A stretch of 34,132 nt of DNA from positions 1 to 34,132 of the forward strand of contig MFDD01000003.1 in NCBI GenBank assembly GCA_001776775.1, read 5' to 3'. This stretch comes from Candidatus Daviesbacteria bacterium RIFCSPHIGHO2_02_FULL_43_12 (GTDB taxonomy: Bacteria; Patescibacteriota; Microgenomatia; Daviesbacterales; UBA10151). Positions 1 to 7,567 of the stretch are shown piece after piece (the first letter of the stretch is position 1; every line of letters starts with the position of its first letter). The notes beneath the pieces were generated by a model. That model did no database searches. It saw nothing but the letters and a program-made list of their open reading frames with translations, and was not told where the DNA came from. The position numbers and the translations under genes are program-made.

Positions 1-263
1 AATATCTAAATGCTTGTATCTTTTCATCTGCAACGTACGAGTATATCAAACTCTTAATCGTTGCACTTACACTTTGAACTCAGGTCGAAAAAAGAGCAGT
101 TTTACAAACTATAGGTTCTACAACCTAGAGGCTGACCTTATCCGACCTCAAGTTCGATAAATAAGAACATTGGTAGCGGAGGGTAAGAGCTTGGTTAAAT
201 CTCTTACCAAGTCTTTATGTTTATCTTACCTTTTTTAAGACATCCTGAGCTTACAATTACCAG
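1..263. other. Non-coding left flank with hairpins
   Basis: I see no gene here. Two inverted repeats are visible. TAGGTT at 112-117 pairs with AACCTA at 122-127. GGTAAGAG at 182-189 pairs perfectly with CTCTTACC at 201-208 across an 11-nt loop, followed by a T-rich stretch. Positions 147-156 (GACCTCAAGTTCGA-like) resemble the TCGAACCTC palindromes found near 7,862 and 14,019. The last bases form a -10 box (TACAAT, 252-257) for the next gene. Confidence 0.5.
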
Positions 264-806
264 ATGAAAGCTAACGGTGAAATATTCTTTCAAAAAACCA
301 AGAAAGCTAAAAGAGACTTTATTCCCGAGGACCAGCTAGTTATTAATCAACAGGCTTCTCCCCAGGAAGTCACAAAAGAAAAACAAAAATTGAAAAAACT
401 AATTAATCAAGTAGAGGTTCCCTTGCTTTGTATCCGTTCTATTTGGCCCTTTACTCTTTTTCGGCATGATGTCATTATCGATTTGGCAAAAGTGTCTTTT
501 GTGCTTAGGCAGTTTTTCTGGTCGGCAGATGTTATTGCTATTCCCTATGATATGATCGATCATGTATCGGTGGAGTCAAGTTTATTTTTTGCTACCCTTA
601 AAATTCAACCAAAAAAGTTGGCGGAGGGCGAGATAGTTGAAGTCCCCTACTTAAATAAACGTGACGCTAACTTGGCCAGGCAAATTATTCACGGAATCTT
701 AATTGCCCAATACAGTAAAATCGATTTAAATAAATTTGAAGGCCCTGAAATTGTAAATCAGTTGATCCAGCTTGGAGAAGCCCATGGTGTTAACCATGTA
801 TATTAG
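264..806 (+). CDS. Hypothetical protein, possibly PH-domain-like
   Basis: This 180-residue protein is not recognised with certainty. The first 55 residues are charged and Lys/Gln-rich and look disordered or helical. Residues about 52-115 alternate hydrophobic strands (PLLCIRSIWPF, HDVIIDL, DVIAIPYDMIDHVSVES), which resembles a bacterial PH-like beta sandwich; this is an inference from pattern only. There is no signal peptide and no clear membrane span. The start is supported by TACAAT six bases upstream of the ATG, the leaderless arrangement common in this window. It converges on the membrane-anchored gene at 810-1289. Confidence 0.6.
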   Translation: MKANGEIFFQKTKKAKRDFIPEDQLVINQQASPQEVTKEKQKLKKLINQVEVPLLCIRSIWPFTLFRHDVIIDLAKVSFVLRQFFWSADVIAIPYDMIDHVSVESSLFFATLKIQPKKLAEGEIVEVPYLNKRDANLARQIIHGILIAQYSKIDLNKFEGPEIVNQLIQLGEAHGVNHVY

Positions 807-809
807 TTT

Positions 810-1289
810 CTAAAGAGATCCGGAGAATTCCACTGACTCGATTCCAGCTCCATACTCTCCGGATAACAGACCTCCAATTTCAAAAGGGGTGGATTCCTGG
901 CTGGTTTTGTCAGCGAAAACAGTTTCGATGATATATTTCTCATGTCGAATTTTGTAGTCGGTCTTTAAAGCAAAAAAAGTGCTGCCTTCTTGATTGGTTA
1001 TAGGACTTACAACAATAGGACTAGTTACTCCTTGCTTAAAAACTTTAAAACTAGTGGCTGGCTGGCTATTTTTGAATTTAACTTTTAACCAGACAATTGG
1101 GACAGGCTGTTTGTTATTTAATTTTCCCTGCCTTCCTCCGGAAACTTCCTGGGTCATAAAAATAGCCGAGGCGACTATAATTAGTAAAGCGATGGCCAGG
1201 GCGATCGGGTGGAGTAAAAAACTAAATTTCGACTTAGAAAATCGAGTTGCTTTAGCAGATTTTAGAGAATGCTTGGTTCGAGTGGGCAT
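810..1289 (-). CDS. Membrane-anchored hypothetical protein
   Basis: This 159-residue protein has a basic N-terminus (about 25 residues rich in Lys, Arg and Ser), then one hydrophobic segment at about residues 27-46 (LHPIALAIALLIIVASAIF). An extracytoplasmic domain of about 110 residues with beta-like alternation follows. The topology suggests a cytoplasmic tail and an external domain. I do not recognise the family. Upstream there is only a weak -10 candidate (TACCTT, seven bases before ATG). It ends four bases from the convergent gene at 264-806. The palindrome at 1325-1364 lies just upstream. Confidence 0.55.
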   Translation of the reverse strand: MPTRTKHSLKSAKATRFSKSKFSFLLHPIALAIALLIIVASAIFMTQEVSGGRQGKLNNKQPVPIVWLKVKFKNSQPATSFKVFKQGVTSPIVVSPITNQEGSTFFALKTDYKIRHEKYIIETVFADKTSQESTPFEIGGLLSGEYGAGIESVEFSGSL

Positions 1290-1324
1290 TAATTACAAGG
1301 TACTTGGAAATCGTCAGTGTGTCA

Positions 1325-1364
1325 ACCCCGATCCAACCTGTCCCGACTATGTTGGGATCGGGGT
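1325..1364. repeat. 40-bp palindromic repeat, copy 1 (intergenic)
   Basis: ACCCCGATCC at 1325-1334 and GGATCGGGGT at 1355-1364 form a perfect 10-bp inverted repeat. Inside it TCCCGAC (1341-1347) can pair with GTTGGGA (1351-1357) as an alternative hairpin. The central AACCTGTCCCGACT and both ends are nearly identical to the copy at 8884-8923, which lies inside a tRNA-dihydrouridine synthase gene. It sits between two minus-strand genes and has no clear T-run, so a dispersed repeat fits better than a terminator. Confidence 0.85.
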
Positions 1365-1371
1365 CAATAGA

Positions 1372-1566
1372 CTAAATAGACGTACGATTAAACTCTGCAA
1401 TTGCTCTTTTTTGTTCTAGAACAAAAAACTCTAACATCTGACTTAACTCGTCTAAATCTTTATCCGTTAAAGGAAGTTTTAATAAAACATCAAGAATTTT
1501 TTTGTGCGCAAAGCCAAGTTCTCCAGCAGACTTCAAAAGTGATATGGTTTTTTCTTTACGCGACAT
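1372..1566 (-). CDS. Small hypothetical helical protein
   Basis: This 64-residue protein is predicted mainly helical and has no membrane span. The N-terminal part (SLLKSAGELGFAHKKILDVL) loosely resembles a winged-helix or HTH segment, which is a weak inference. The C-terminal half is an amphipathic helix (DLDELSQMLEFFVLEQKRAI). It starts three bases after the stop of the gene at 1570-1866, so the two are probably co-transcribed. No clear ribosome-binding site is visible. Confidence 0.45.
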   Translation of the reverse strand: MSRKEKTISLLKSAGELGFAHKKILDVLLKLPLTDKDLDELSQMLEFFVLEQKRAIAEFNRTSI

Positions 1567-1569
1567 GGT

Positions 1570-1866
1570 TTATGTATTTTTTCTAGGAACATTGATTACT
1601 CTATTCAACAAAACGGATGCTCCGGAAACCGGTAATGCTGGAGCTGCAGCTATCCCGATTTTTGCTATTCCTCTGACCCCCAACCCTATACGGGCTATCT
1701 TGGTGTGTCTATTCTCGAAGGCACCTTCAATCATATCCATAATTCCATCGAGTCCTACAATAGCATCGGCCATAGAGTACCCTACAAAAGGTCCGAGCGG
1801 CATTAATTCTAAAGTTTGAAGTCCCCCAGCTGCTAACCAAGGGTGATCACTTAACCATCCACCCAT
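1570..1866 (-). CDS. Hypothetical protein, Gly/Ala-rich
   Basis: This 98-residue product is rich in Gly, Ala and Ile with two hydrophobic stretches (about residues 10-38 and 62-85), so it may associate with the membrane. I do not recognise it. Its ATG lies inside the last codons of a 45-residue frame that starts at 1988 with a good promoter. This frame has no good signal of its own. It is therefore either translationally coupled to that short frame or the downstream part of one longer gene split by a frameshift. Confidence 0.4.
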   Translation of the reverse strand: MGGWLSDHPWLAAGGLQTLELMPLGPFVGYSMADAIVGLDGIMDMIEGAFENRHTKIARIGLGVRGIAKIGIAAAPALPVSGASVLLNRVINVPRKNT

Positions 1867-1988
1867 TCTTCTAATCCAAACTTGTTATTTCTGGTTGTAG
1901 CTTCAGCTAAAGCAGTTTCGGGACTGACGGTTCCCTCAGCTCTGTTCAGCTGATCTTGGCGTTCACCACCACCTCCATTCCATTTCAT
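1851..1988 (-). CDS. 45-residue frame overlapping the next gene; possible 5' part of a split gene
   Basis: The frame begins MKWNGGGGERQDQLNRAEG and ends at a TAA at 1851-1853, overlapping the 1570-1866 frame by 16 bases. It has the best promoter nearby: TTGACA, a 17-bp spacer, TAGTAT, then six bases to the ATG. The peptide is hydrophilic and looks like an N-terminal tail. Either it is a separate small protein coupled to the next gene, or one protein of about 138 residues has been split by a one-base indel. Confidence 0.45.
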   Translation of the reverse strand: MKWNGGGGERQDQLNRAEGTVSPETALAEATTRNNKFGLEEWVDG

Positions 1989-1994
1989 GATGCA

Positions 1995-2023
1995 ATACTA
2001 AGAAAAATCCATCAGATTGTCAA
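1995..2023 (-). promoter_or_regulatory. Promoter TTGACA-17-TAGTAT for the 1988 start
   Basis: On the minus strand TTGACA (2018-2023) and TAGTAT (1995-2000) are separated by exactly 17 bp. The -10 box is followed by TGCATC and then the ATG at 1988. Transcription would begin at or next to the start codon. Confidence 0.7.
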
Positions 2024-2044
2024 GCTATAGGGTGTTTTTAAGTC

Positions 2045-2950
2045 CTAAACTACTGATAGCTGAGCCTCAGGATGCTCTTTAGAATAATCTCTACATCCCA
2101 TTGGACATTTCATACTTACTTCGCAACAGTTTTCGCATTGAATAAAATGCCGATGGCAAAAGGGGTCTTCGCAGTTAATAAAATGTTCCGAACTCTGACC
2201 ACATTTTTTGCATCTACCGATGATCCGCCTGTTTGGATCTTCTAAATTAAAACCCATCACTAACCTTCCGTCAAAAACATAGAGTGCTCCGGCAAAGTCT
2301 TGATTAGGATATTTTTCCATATAACTGACAATTCCACCATAAAGTTGATAAACATCCTCAAATTTGTGACTTACTAAAAATCCAGAGGCTTTTTCGCAGC
2401 GTACTCCGCCAGTGCAAACAGTCAATATAGTTTTGCTTTTTAAGTGTTTTATTTTGGGTAATACTTTGGGAAGATCGGCAAAGGTTGCCATTCCGGAAAA
2501 TATTGAATTATCAAAATGTCCTACTTCATATTCAAAATCATTACGCATGTCGATGATATAGAATTCTTTTTTGGAGTTTATCCATTGATGCAGCTCTTCT
2601 GGTTGTAAATATTTTCCGGTCATTTGCCAGGGCTTAATATTTTCATCCCCTAACCTTCCGGCGACAATTTCGCTACGGACTTTAACCGATAGTTTAGGAA
2701 AAGCCGTCCCCGTCCCATCCGAGATTTTAAATTGAATATCCCTAAATCCTGAATCCTGAATCATGAATCTTTGGTATTCTTTAGTGTCTTTTTCTAAACC
2801 CTCTAAAGTAGCATTAATTCCTTCGGTTGCGACAATCACTCGTCCCTTTAGTCCTAGTTTCTCACAGATCCTTCGCTGCTCATCTCGTAAAACAACTGGG
2901 TTATCAATTGCTATATATTTGTAAAACAGAATTATTTTGTAATTTACCAT
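2045..2950 (-). CDS. trhO: tRNA uridine(34) hydroxylase, rhodanese-like
   Basis: This 301-residue protein matches the TrhO/YceA family, which hydroxylates U34 of certain tRNAs in a prephenate-dependent or oxygen-dependent way. An N-terminal acylphosphatase-like domain (residues 1-95) carries the family motif ATEGINATLEG at 41-51. The rhodanese domain holds the active-site loop VCTGGVRCEK at 178-187, with Cys179 as the likely catalytic cysteine. The C-terminal region (about 243-287) is a Cys/His-rich metal-binding segment typical of longer homologues. A 7-bp-period tract (2744-2771) encodes residues 60-69. TATAAT lies six bases before the ATG, suggesting a leaderless mRNA. Confidence 0.9.
   Translation of the reverse strand: MVNYKIILFYKYIAIDNPVVLRDEQRRICEKLGLKGRVIVATEGINATLEGLEKDTKEYQRFMIQDSGFRDIQFKISDGTGTAFPKLSVKVRSEIVAGRLGDENIKPWQMTGKYLQPEELHQWINSKKEFYIIDMRNDFEYEVGHFDNSIFSGMATFADLPKVLPKIKHLKSKTILTVCTGGVRCEKASGFLVSHKFEDVYQLYGGIVSYMEKYPNQDFAGALYVFDGRLVMGFNLEDPNRRIIGRCKKCGQSSEHFINCEDPFCHRHFIQCENCCEVSMKCPMGCRDYSKEHPEAQLSVV
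2744..2771. repeat. Heptamer tract (4 units) inside trhO
   Basis: Four consecutive 7-mers AAATCCT, GAATCCT, GAATCAT and GAATCTT are visible on the plus strand. The tract encodes TrhO residues 60-69. From memory the family has a similar length here, so the tract appears to replace sequence rather than add to it. The unit resembles that of the tract in pgi (12143-12198). Confidence 0.65.
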
Positions 2951-2967
2951 GAGGGTATTATATCAGC

Positions 2968-3537
2968 TTACTGAGGCACAAAAACAAATGAACCAAAATT
3001 ATCTTGATCAGCAAGATCAACTGTCTCACCTCTGTCACTTAAACGCACTACTTCAGTACCTCTAACTCCCAAGTGTGCTGCGTGACAAAGGTTTTGGTCT
3101 CGGAGTCTCATAGCCGTAATTACAATCACCCCATCTTGAATAACATCTCTGACTAGAGAAAATGGTAAAGAGACTCTGGACACGACATGTCTTCTGAGTG
3201 CTTCCCCCATTAGACTATCTTGGTGACTAAGCCTTTCTATAAAAGCAGTCGTCAATCTTTGGTCCGCTTGCCGAACTATCGATTCCAAATGTTTTTGATC
3301 GACCTTTCCATACAACCTTCCATATTTTGCATATAACTGCACTAAGTCCACCAACCTCATTCTCCACTCCGAGTTAGTGGCACGAGTGTTCATTGCAGAT
3401 TCGAGAGATCTAACCAGGCACCCCGTACGAACTCTTGCACCTAAACCTTCTCTTTGAGCTATCACACTCGGTGACCTAGCACTTGCGGTTACTAAGTAGC
3501 TTAAGATTCTCTCATGGCGATGTATATCTACGCTCAT
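2968..3537 (-). CDS. Hypothetical protein, 189 residues
   Basis: This is a basic, Arg-rich soluble protein (MSVDIHRHERILSYLVTASA at the start) that I do not recognise. The N-terminal half looks helical and the C-terminal half contains beta-like runs (DGVIVITAMRLR, GVRGTEVVRL). There is no signal peptide and no membrane span. TATAAT lies eight bases before the ATG, and the twelve bases TATAATACCCTC are identical to those in front of trhO. Its stop is 18 bases upstream of the trhO start, so the two may be transcribed together as well as separately. Confidence 0.55.
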   Translation of the reverse strand: MSVDIHRHERILSYLVTASARSPSVIAQREGLGARVRTGCLVRSLESAMNTRATNSEWRMRLVDLVQLYAKYGRLYGKVDQKHLESIVRQADQRLTTAFIERLSHQDSLMGEALRRHVVSRVSLPFSLVRDVIQDGVIVITAMRLRDQNLCHAAHLGVRGTEVVRLSDRGETVDLADQDNFGSFVFVPQ

Positions 3538-3578
3538 AAGAGGGTATTATACATTTATTAGGTTGGGCTGGGAATTGT

Positions 3579-3830
3579 TTAATCAGCAGAATCAAGAGAA
3601 TCGCTATTTATTCCGACTTCTACCGGATGTTCTTCATCAGCATCTTTATACAGCCCCATCTCCTGGGCTGCCTCTAATCTATCTTTTGCTGTGACTATTT
3701 CTGGATTAGGAGCTTGGCCATCCTCTCCTTGCTCATCTAAGATTTCTGGCTCGGATTTGGCAACTTCGTCTTGAGTATTCTCATCAGGATCGGCAAATTC
3801 CAAGCTATTTTTTGAATGCGGATCGGACAT
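3579..3830 (-). CDS. Small acidic hypothetical protein
   Basis: This 83-residue protein is strongly acidic (many Asp and Glu), has no Cys or Trp, and is probably disordered apart from a short helix near KDRLEAAQEMG. I do not recognise it. The start is supported by TAATCT six bases before the ATG. It lies between two unrelated minus-strand genes with gaps of about 40 and 60 bases and appears to have its own promoter. Confidence 0.5.
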   Translation of the reverse strand: MSDPHSKNSLEFADPDENTQDEVAKSEPEILDEQGEDGQAPNPEIVTAKDRLEAAQEMGLYKDADEEHPVEVGINSDSLDSAD

Positions 3831-3891
3831 AACGTTAGATTAAAACTTTCATAAAAACTTCAGGTCAGTACATAGTAAGAACTGGGCAAGA

Positions 3892-4158
3892 CTAATGGGC
3901 GGCGAAAAATGACACTAAACCCAAAGCTCCTATAACATACGCCCAGTAATCCATCCTTAAAAAGAAAAAGGTATGATAAGCTCGACTGGTGAGTTTTTGA
4001 GTCATAAACCAAATTACAAATCCGGCCAGTACAAACCCAGCGCTGACCATCCAGTTTTCCGTTCCTCCAGTGAATTTTCCCAGCAGCGTGGGAACGAGGA
4101 TTACTGAAAAAAGACTAACCAGGGGAACTAAAAACCCATAACCTCTCCAAATAAACAT
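3892..4158 (-). CDS. Small three-helix membrane protein
   Basis: This 88-residue protein has three hydrophobic segments, at about residues 8-27, 37-53 and 68-86, joined by short loops, so it is an integral membrane protein. Its start overlaps the stop of the upstream cupredoxin gene as TAATG, so translation is likely coupled. The pairing suggests a functional link with the copper-binding domain protein, for example as membrane partner, but no known family is recognised. It contains no heme or metal motif beyond a Tyr-His pair near residue 62. Confidence 0.6.
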   Translation of the reverse strand: MFIWRGYGFLVPLVSLFSVILVPTLLGKFTGGTENWMVSAGFVLAGFVIWFMTQKLTSRAYHTFFFLRMDYWAYVIGALGLVSFFAAH

Positions 4159-4628
4159 TACTGAACGACTAACATGCCTTTCATCCCCATTTGGCGATGT
4201 TGGCCAATGGAACAGTAGTACTCAAAAGTTCCGACTTTGTCAGGAGTGAAGGTAACAATATCCGAGGCTCCAGTAGCAATTTGCTTGGTACCAATGTTTA
4301 ATCCCTCAATCCGCAAGTCATGGAAACCTTGAATACTTTTGAAAGTGATTTTGACCGGTAACCCTTTTTTAACAGTTAAAGTACTGGGGGTAAACTTAAA
4401 GTTTGAACCATCTACTGCAAATTCCTGCACAGTCTCTGTCATGGCTGAATCAGTTGAATTAGTTTGGGCTGATGGCGAAGCTGTTAATACCGGCGAGCTG
4501 GAGGGTTGGATCACCTGACCCTCGTTTTCCACCTCTGTTTTTTCGGAACGGGATTTATTGACATACCACAGACCAGCAAATAATAGTATGATAACTGCAA
4601 TAATCACGGCTATAGTGGTCTTAGTCAT
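4158..4628 (-). CDS. Membrane-anchored cupredoxin-like protein
   Basis: An N-terminal membrane anchor (residues 5-22) is followed by a Ser/Thr/Pro-rich linker (about 40-65) and a cupredoxin domain (about 68-156). Candidate type 1 copper ligands are His103 (GFHDL), Cys139, His144 and Met147 or Met149 in YYCSIGQHRQMGMKG. These are the residue types seen in plastocyanin/azurin-like proteins. A role in electron transfer or copper handling outside the membrane is inferred. TAATAT lies seven bases before the ATG, with TTTACA 17 bp further up. It overlaps the downstream membrane gene by TAATG. Confidence 0.85.
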   Translation of the reverse strand: MTKTTIAVIIAVIILLFAGLWYVNKSRSEKTEVENEGQVIQPSSSPVLTASPSAQTNSTDSAMTETVQEFAVDGSNFKFTPSTLTVKKGLPVKITFKSIQGFHDLRIEGLNIGTKQIATGASDIVTFTPDKVGTFEYYCSIGQHRQMGMKGMLVVQ

Positions 4629-4669
4629 TGCTTCGATATTACAAGGACTTTTAAAGTTTGTAAAGGGGA

Positions 4670-5005
4670 TTATTCTATATCAATTAGTTCAACTTCAAAA
4701 AACAGCGTAGAATTAGCAGGAATTGTTCCGATCTCTTGATCTCCATAAGCCAGTTGCGAGGGAATGGTCAATTTACGTTTCCCACCAATCTTCATCCCCA
4801 CTACCCCCATATCCCAACCCTCGATCACCTGGCCTACCCCGATCCTGGTTTTGAATGGCTGGCCTCTTTTATATGAGCTGTCAAATTCACTACCATCTTC
4901 CAGAGTCCCTTTATAGTGAATTACGATATGATCTCCACCAAAGACCTCTTTGCCTTGGCCTTTTTTGATATCTTCGGCTTTAAATTTATCTTGGGTCTTG
5001 GACAT
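4670..5005 (-). CDS. FKBP-type peptidyl-prolyl isomerase
   Basis: This 111-residue single-domain FKBP catalyses cis-trans isomerisation of peptidyl-proline bonds. Recognisable active-site residues are Tyr31 (HYKGTL), Phe41-Asp42 (EFDSS), Phe51, Val60-Ile61 (GQVIEGW), Trp64 and Tyr87 (AYGD), with the closing strand LFFEVELIDIE. There is no signal peptide, so it is probably cytoplasmic. TAGAAT lies nine bases before the ATG. The length is typical of the small FKBPs. Confidence 0.93.
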   Translation of the reverse strand: MSKTQDKFKAEDIKKGQGKEVFGGDHIVIHYKGTLEDGSEFDSSYKRGQPFKTRIGVGQVIEGWDMGVVGMKIGGKRKLTIPSQLAYGDQEIGTIPANSTLFFEVELIDIE

Positions 5006-5053
5006 TATCGAAAGATTCTATACGAAAAATCACATCGATACAAGTCTGGACAT

Positions 5054-5821
5054 TTAGGGCTGCCAAGTAAAGGTGCTCGCCGTTCCGATTGGTCGAAACC
5101 CAAACCGACGATAAAGGGATTCAGCCCGCTGTGTGGCCAAAAGATGATCTAAGTTACATCCTTGACGGCTATAATTTAAAGCCCTGGCCAAAACAGCACT
5201 ACCAAAACCCTTACCTTGATACCCCGGATCGGTCGCCATATTCCACACCCCTCTTGTTCTGCCATCTGCAATAGTCATTACTGTACTGACCGGACGGCCG
5301 CAGTCTCTTCCCACAAACAGCTGTACTGCCGGGTTGTCCAAAACTTTCCCTCCCAGTGTCATATTAAGCTCTGACAGGTCATACCCAAAAGCATTCGATT
5401 GTAGCTGGGCAGCCTGACGAAGAGAAGTTTCATCTTTATAGTTAGAGACATCCACAGTGGCTACCTCGGGAGTGTTTAAGTCTGATCGACGAGCCAGATG
5501 TGGCATAACGCCTTGATTTTCTAACCCTAAGTCTGATGCGGCTTGGGACATAAAAGAGGATACGCTATCGGTCAAAAACACTACCCCGGGGATTTTTCGA
5601 GTTTTAAAGGAGTTTACAGAGTCTTCTAGCCACGCTTGAGGACTAATGCCATGGACCAAAGCCATATTCAGATCTGCTACCTGAGCACCTGTTAAAACAA
5701 TCCAACCATCCGATACAAACGCCGCTAGATAGCCGGTAGCATCCTGAGAAATCTGGTCAACCTCGTGACCCAGACTTTGCCAAAGGTTTTTTATGCATAA
5801 ACTATCCAGTGGTATTTCCAT
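5054..5821 (-). CDS. GNAT-family N-acetyltransferase
   Basis: This 255-residue protein has its acetyl-CoA-binding GNAT domain in the C-terminal half. Motif A is at 192-213, with the pyrophosphate loop QGKGFG at 202-207, and the closing motif AESLYRRFGF is at 233-242. The N-terminal 125 residues form a separate region without a recognised signature, possibly a second degenerate GNAT fold. The substrate is unknown. A good promoter (TTGACT, 17 bp, TATAAT) predicts a short leader carrying GGAG just before the ATG, so it differs from the leaderless genes around it. Confidence 0.85.
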   Translation of the reverse strand: MEIPLDSLCIKNLWQSLGHEVDQISQDATGYLAAFVSDGWIVLTGAQVADLNMALVHGISPQAWLEDSVNSFKTRKIPGVVFLTDSVSSFMSQAASDLGLENQGVMPHLARRSDLNTPEVATVDVSNYKDETSLRQAAQLQSNAFGYDLSELNMTLGGKVLDNPAVQLFVGRDCGRPVSTVMTIADGRTRGVWNMATDPGYQGKGFGSAVLARALNYSRQGCNLDHLLATQRAESLYRRFGFRPIGTASTFTWQP

Positions 5822-5840
5822 AACTCCAATTTACTATGAG

Positions 5841-5869
5841 ATTATACTCTGGAGTAATTTGGAAGTCAA
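5841..5869 (-). promoter_or_regulatory. Promoter TTGACT-17-TATAAT for the GNAT gene
   Basis: On the minus strand TTGACT (5864-5869) and TATAAT (5841-5846) are 17 bp apart. The -35 box overlaps the T-run of the upstream operon's terminator, so terminator and promoter share bases. Confidence 0.75.
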
Positions 5870-5887
5870 AAAAGCCTTACTAAGGCT
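5867..5887 (-). terminator. Intrinsic terminator after the ubiB-like operon
   Basis: On the minus strand AGCCTT, loop AGT, AAGGCT is followed directly by TTTTTT. The hairpin overlaps the TAG stop codon of the gene at 5886-6074. Confidence 0.85.
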
Positions 5888-6074
5888 ATCCCTTGGGAAC
5901 TTTAAAGCCAATATAGGCATAGACGATAGTCGAGAGAAAAGACAGCCCCATTACTTGGGCGACATTGACTGTTTCCGAGGCATAAATTAATACAAATGAA
6001 GTCGCGATCCAGTGCATCAAAATGACAATCGCCACCCAGGGGTATTTATTAAAGATAGTTAAAAGTTTATCCAT
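5886..6074 (-). CDS. Small two-helix membrane protein (YPWV type, copy 1)
   Basis: This 62-residue protein has two hydrophobic helices at about residues 12-30 and 37-58. The segment KYPWVAIVILMHW resembles RYPWVCLSICGVW in the small protein at 7568-7720, and the two have the same size and helix spacing. They may be paralogues placed on either side of the UbiB-family gene. TATAAT lies 11 bases before the ATG, inside the end of the upstream gene. The stop codon is within the terminator. The function is unknown; a membrane partner of the kinase-like protein is a guess. Confidence 0.6.
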   Translation of the reverse strand: MDKLLTIFNKYPWVAIVILMHWIATSFVLIYASETVNVAQVMGLSFLSTIVYAYIGFKVPKG

Positions 6075-6082
6075 AAACGAAC

Positions 6083-7561
6083 TTAATTATAACGAGACAG
6101 GTAATCATTTACAACTTTATACGCTCCCGGGTCACGCTCGTAAAGCATGGTTACCCAAGCGCTTAACTTCTCTAAAGCTTTTTCCCTAGATAATCTCTTA
6201 AAAAGGTTTGTCGATAGGGGGTCTCTAATCAAAGAATCTATTGGGTGAGACTCGAAAAACTGTTTTATCTCCTGGGTTAATAAAAAGTTAATATTCAGCT
6301 GTTTACCCAAAATTCCGGCGACTCCCAGTACCCGAATAAAGAGTGTCGCCTCTTTGGGTATCTTAATCTTAAAATGATCTCCGGCCTTGAGTATCTCAAA
6401 GAGTAGAGTTGTATAATCTGTTTTCATTTGATGCAAATCTTCTACCCTGCCTCCGACAATTTTCATTACTGTTTTAGCAAAGTGTTTAGAAAGTTCAGAG
6501 GTCAATTCCTGCATCTCAATATCAGTTATGGTTACCGGAAAAGCACTAAAAAGCATTTGCTTTAAATCTCCGGCACTAAAATCGGCAAAGTAAAAAACTC
6601 CATTTTCAAAATCTTTTCTACCAACACACTCCATATAATGAATAAACGAGCTCTCATTATGAAAATTAGACTCCCCCATAATCCCAAAATCAATAAATCC
6701 TACTTTATTGCCGGGCAAGATGATGATATTTCCCGGGTGAGGATCAGCATGGAAGAATTTATCGACAAAACACTGGCGGATTAATTCTGTAACCATAATA
6801 TGGGGAATTTTTTCAATATCTACTCCCATTTTTTGGAGCCCTTCTTTGCTAAGTCTGCCATCTTTTAACCCTTTCATGATTCTACTTAAAGGGAAACCTT
6901 CAATATATTCCTGAACCAAGATTCGCCTGGTGGTTAAGTTGTGGTTAGTTTCCGGAACAACAATTGTTGGAGAACCTCGAGTATTTTGATACATCCGTTC
7001 AGCTTTTTCCGCTTCCAGTAGATAATCTACCTCTTCCCTGGTCCAACGGATAAATTCATCGGCAAACTCGCGCCACTTAAAAGCTTTAATTTTATAGAAG
7101 ATATCCCCCAACAAAGCCAGAAGTTGAATAAAGACAAAATCTATTTCAATATCGCTTTCAATTCCAGGTCTCATTACCTTGACTACGACTACCGAACCAT
7201 TTTTAAGCTTTGCCCCATGTACCTGGCCAAAAGAGGCTGCGGCAAAAGGTTCTTTTTCAAAGTGTTTAAAGACTTCCTCAGGCGGAACACCTATTTCCTT
7301 TAAAAAGACCTCCCGAACTTCCTGGTATGAGAAAGGCGCCACATTGTCTAAAAGATCTAGCATCTCCTCGGAATACTCATCCGGCAATACATCGACCCTT
7401 AGTGCCAGCAGTTGTCCAAATTTGATAAACGAACCACCGGCATCTTCAAAAAAATCCCGTAGAAACCTAGGGTCTGAACTTTTGTATAAACCGATATTTC
7501 GAGCTAGCAGGAGCATGGCAAACTTGAGAAGGCTGCCCAATAGATAAATAAATCTAATCAT
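6083..7561 (-). CDS. UbiB/ABC1 (AarF) family atypical kinase-like protein
   Basis: This 492-residue protein has all hallmarks of the UbiB fold: the KxGQ motif KFGQ at 47-50, the Ala-rich nucleotide loop AAASFGQVH at 107-115, the invariant Lys in VVVKVM near 128, HADPHPGN at 271-278 and the metal-binding DFG at 291-293. In other bacteria UbiB acts as an ATPase supporting ubiquinone synthesis. No quinone pathway gene is seen here, so the lipid it serves is open. An N-terminal hydrophobic stretch may mediate membrane contact. Its start lies six bases after the stop of the small membrane gene at 7568. Confidence 0.92.
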   Translation of the reverse strand: MIRFIYLLGSLLKFAMLLLARNIGLYKSSDPRFLRDFFEDAGGSFIKFGQLLALRVDVLPDEYSEEMLDLLDNVAPFSYQEVREVFLKEIGVPPEEVFKHFEKEPFAAASFGQVHGAKLKNGSVVVVKVMRPGIESDIEIDFVFIQLLALLGDIFYKIKAFKWREFADEFIRWTREEVDYLLEAEKAERMYQNTRGSPTIVVPETNHNLTTRRILVQEYIEGFPLSRIMKGLKDGRLSKEGLQKMGVDIEKIPHIMVTELIRQCFVDKFFHADPHPGNIIILPGNKVGFIDFGIMGESNFHNESSFIHYMECVGRKDFENGVFYFADFSAGDLKQMLFSAFPVTITDIEMQELTSELSKHFAKTVMKIVGGRVEDLHQMKTDYTTLLFEILKAGDHFKIKIPKEATLFIRVLGVAGILGKQLNINFLLTQEIKQFFESHPIDSLIRDPLSTNLFKRLSREKALEKLSAWVTMLYERDPGAYKVVNDYLSRYN

Positions 7562-7567
7562 GTGTGG

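Noticed and set aside
4225-4250. TTCCGACTTTGTCAGG in the cupredoxin gene resembles the core of the 40-bp palindrome (both encode PDKVGT).
   Set aside because: The flanks do not match and no inverted repeat is formed. TPDKVGTFEYYC is normal cupredoxin sequence, so this is coincidence.
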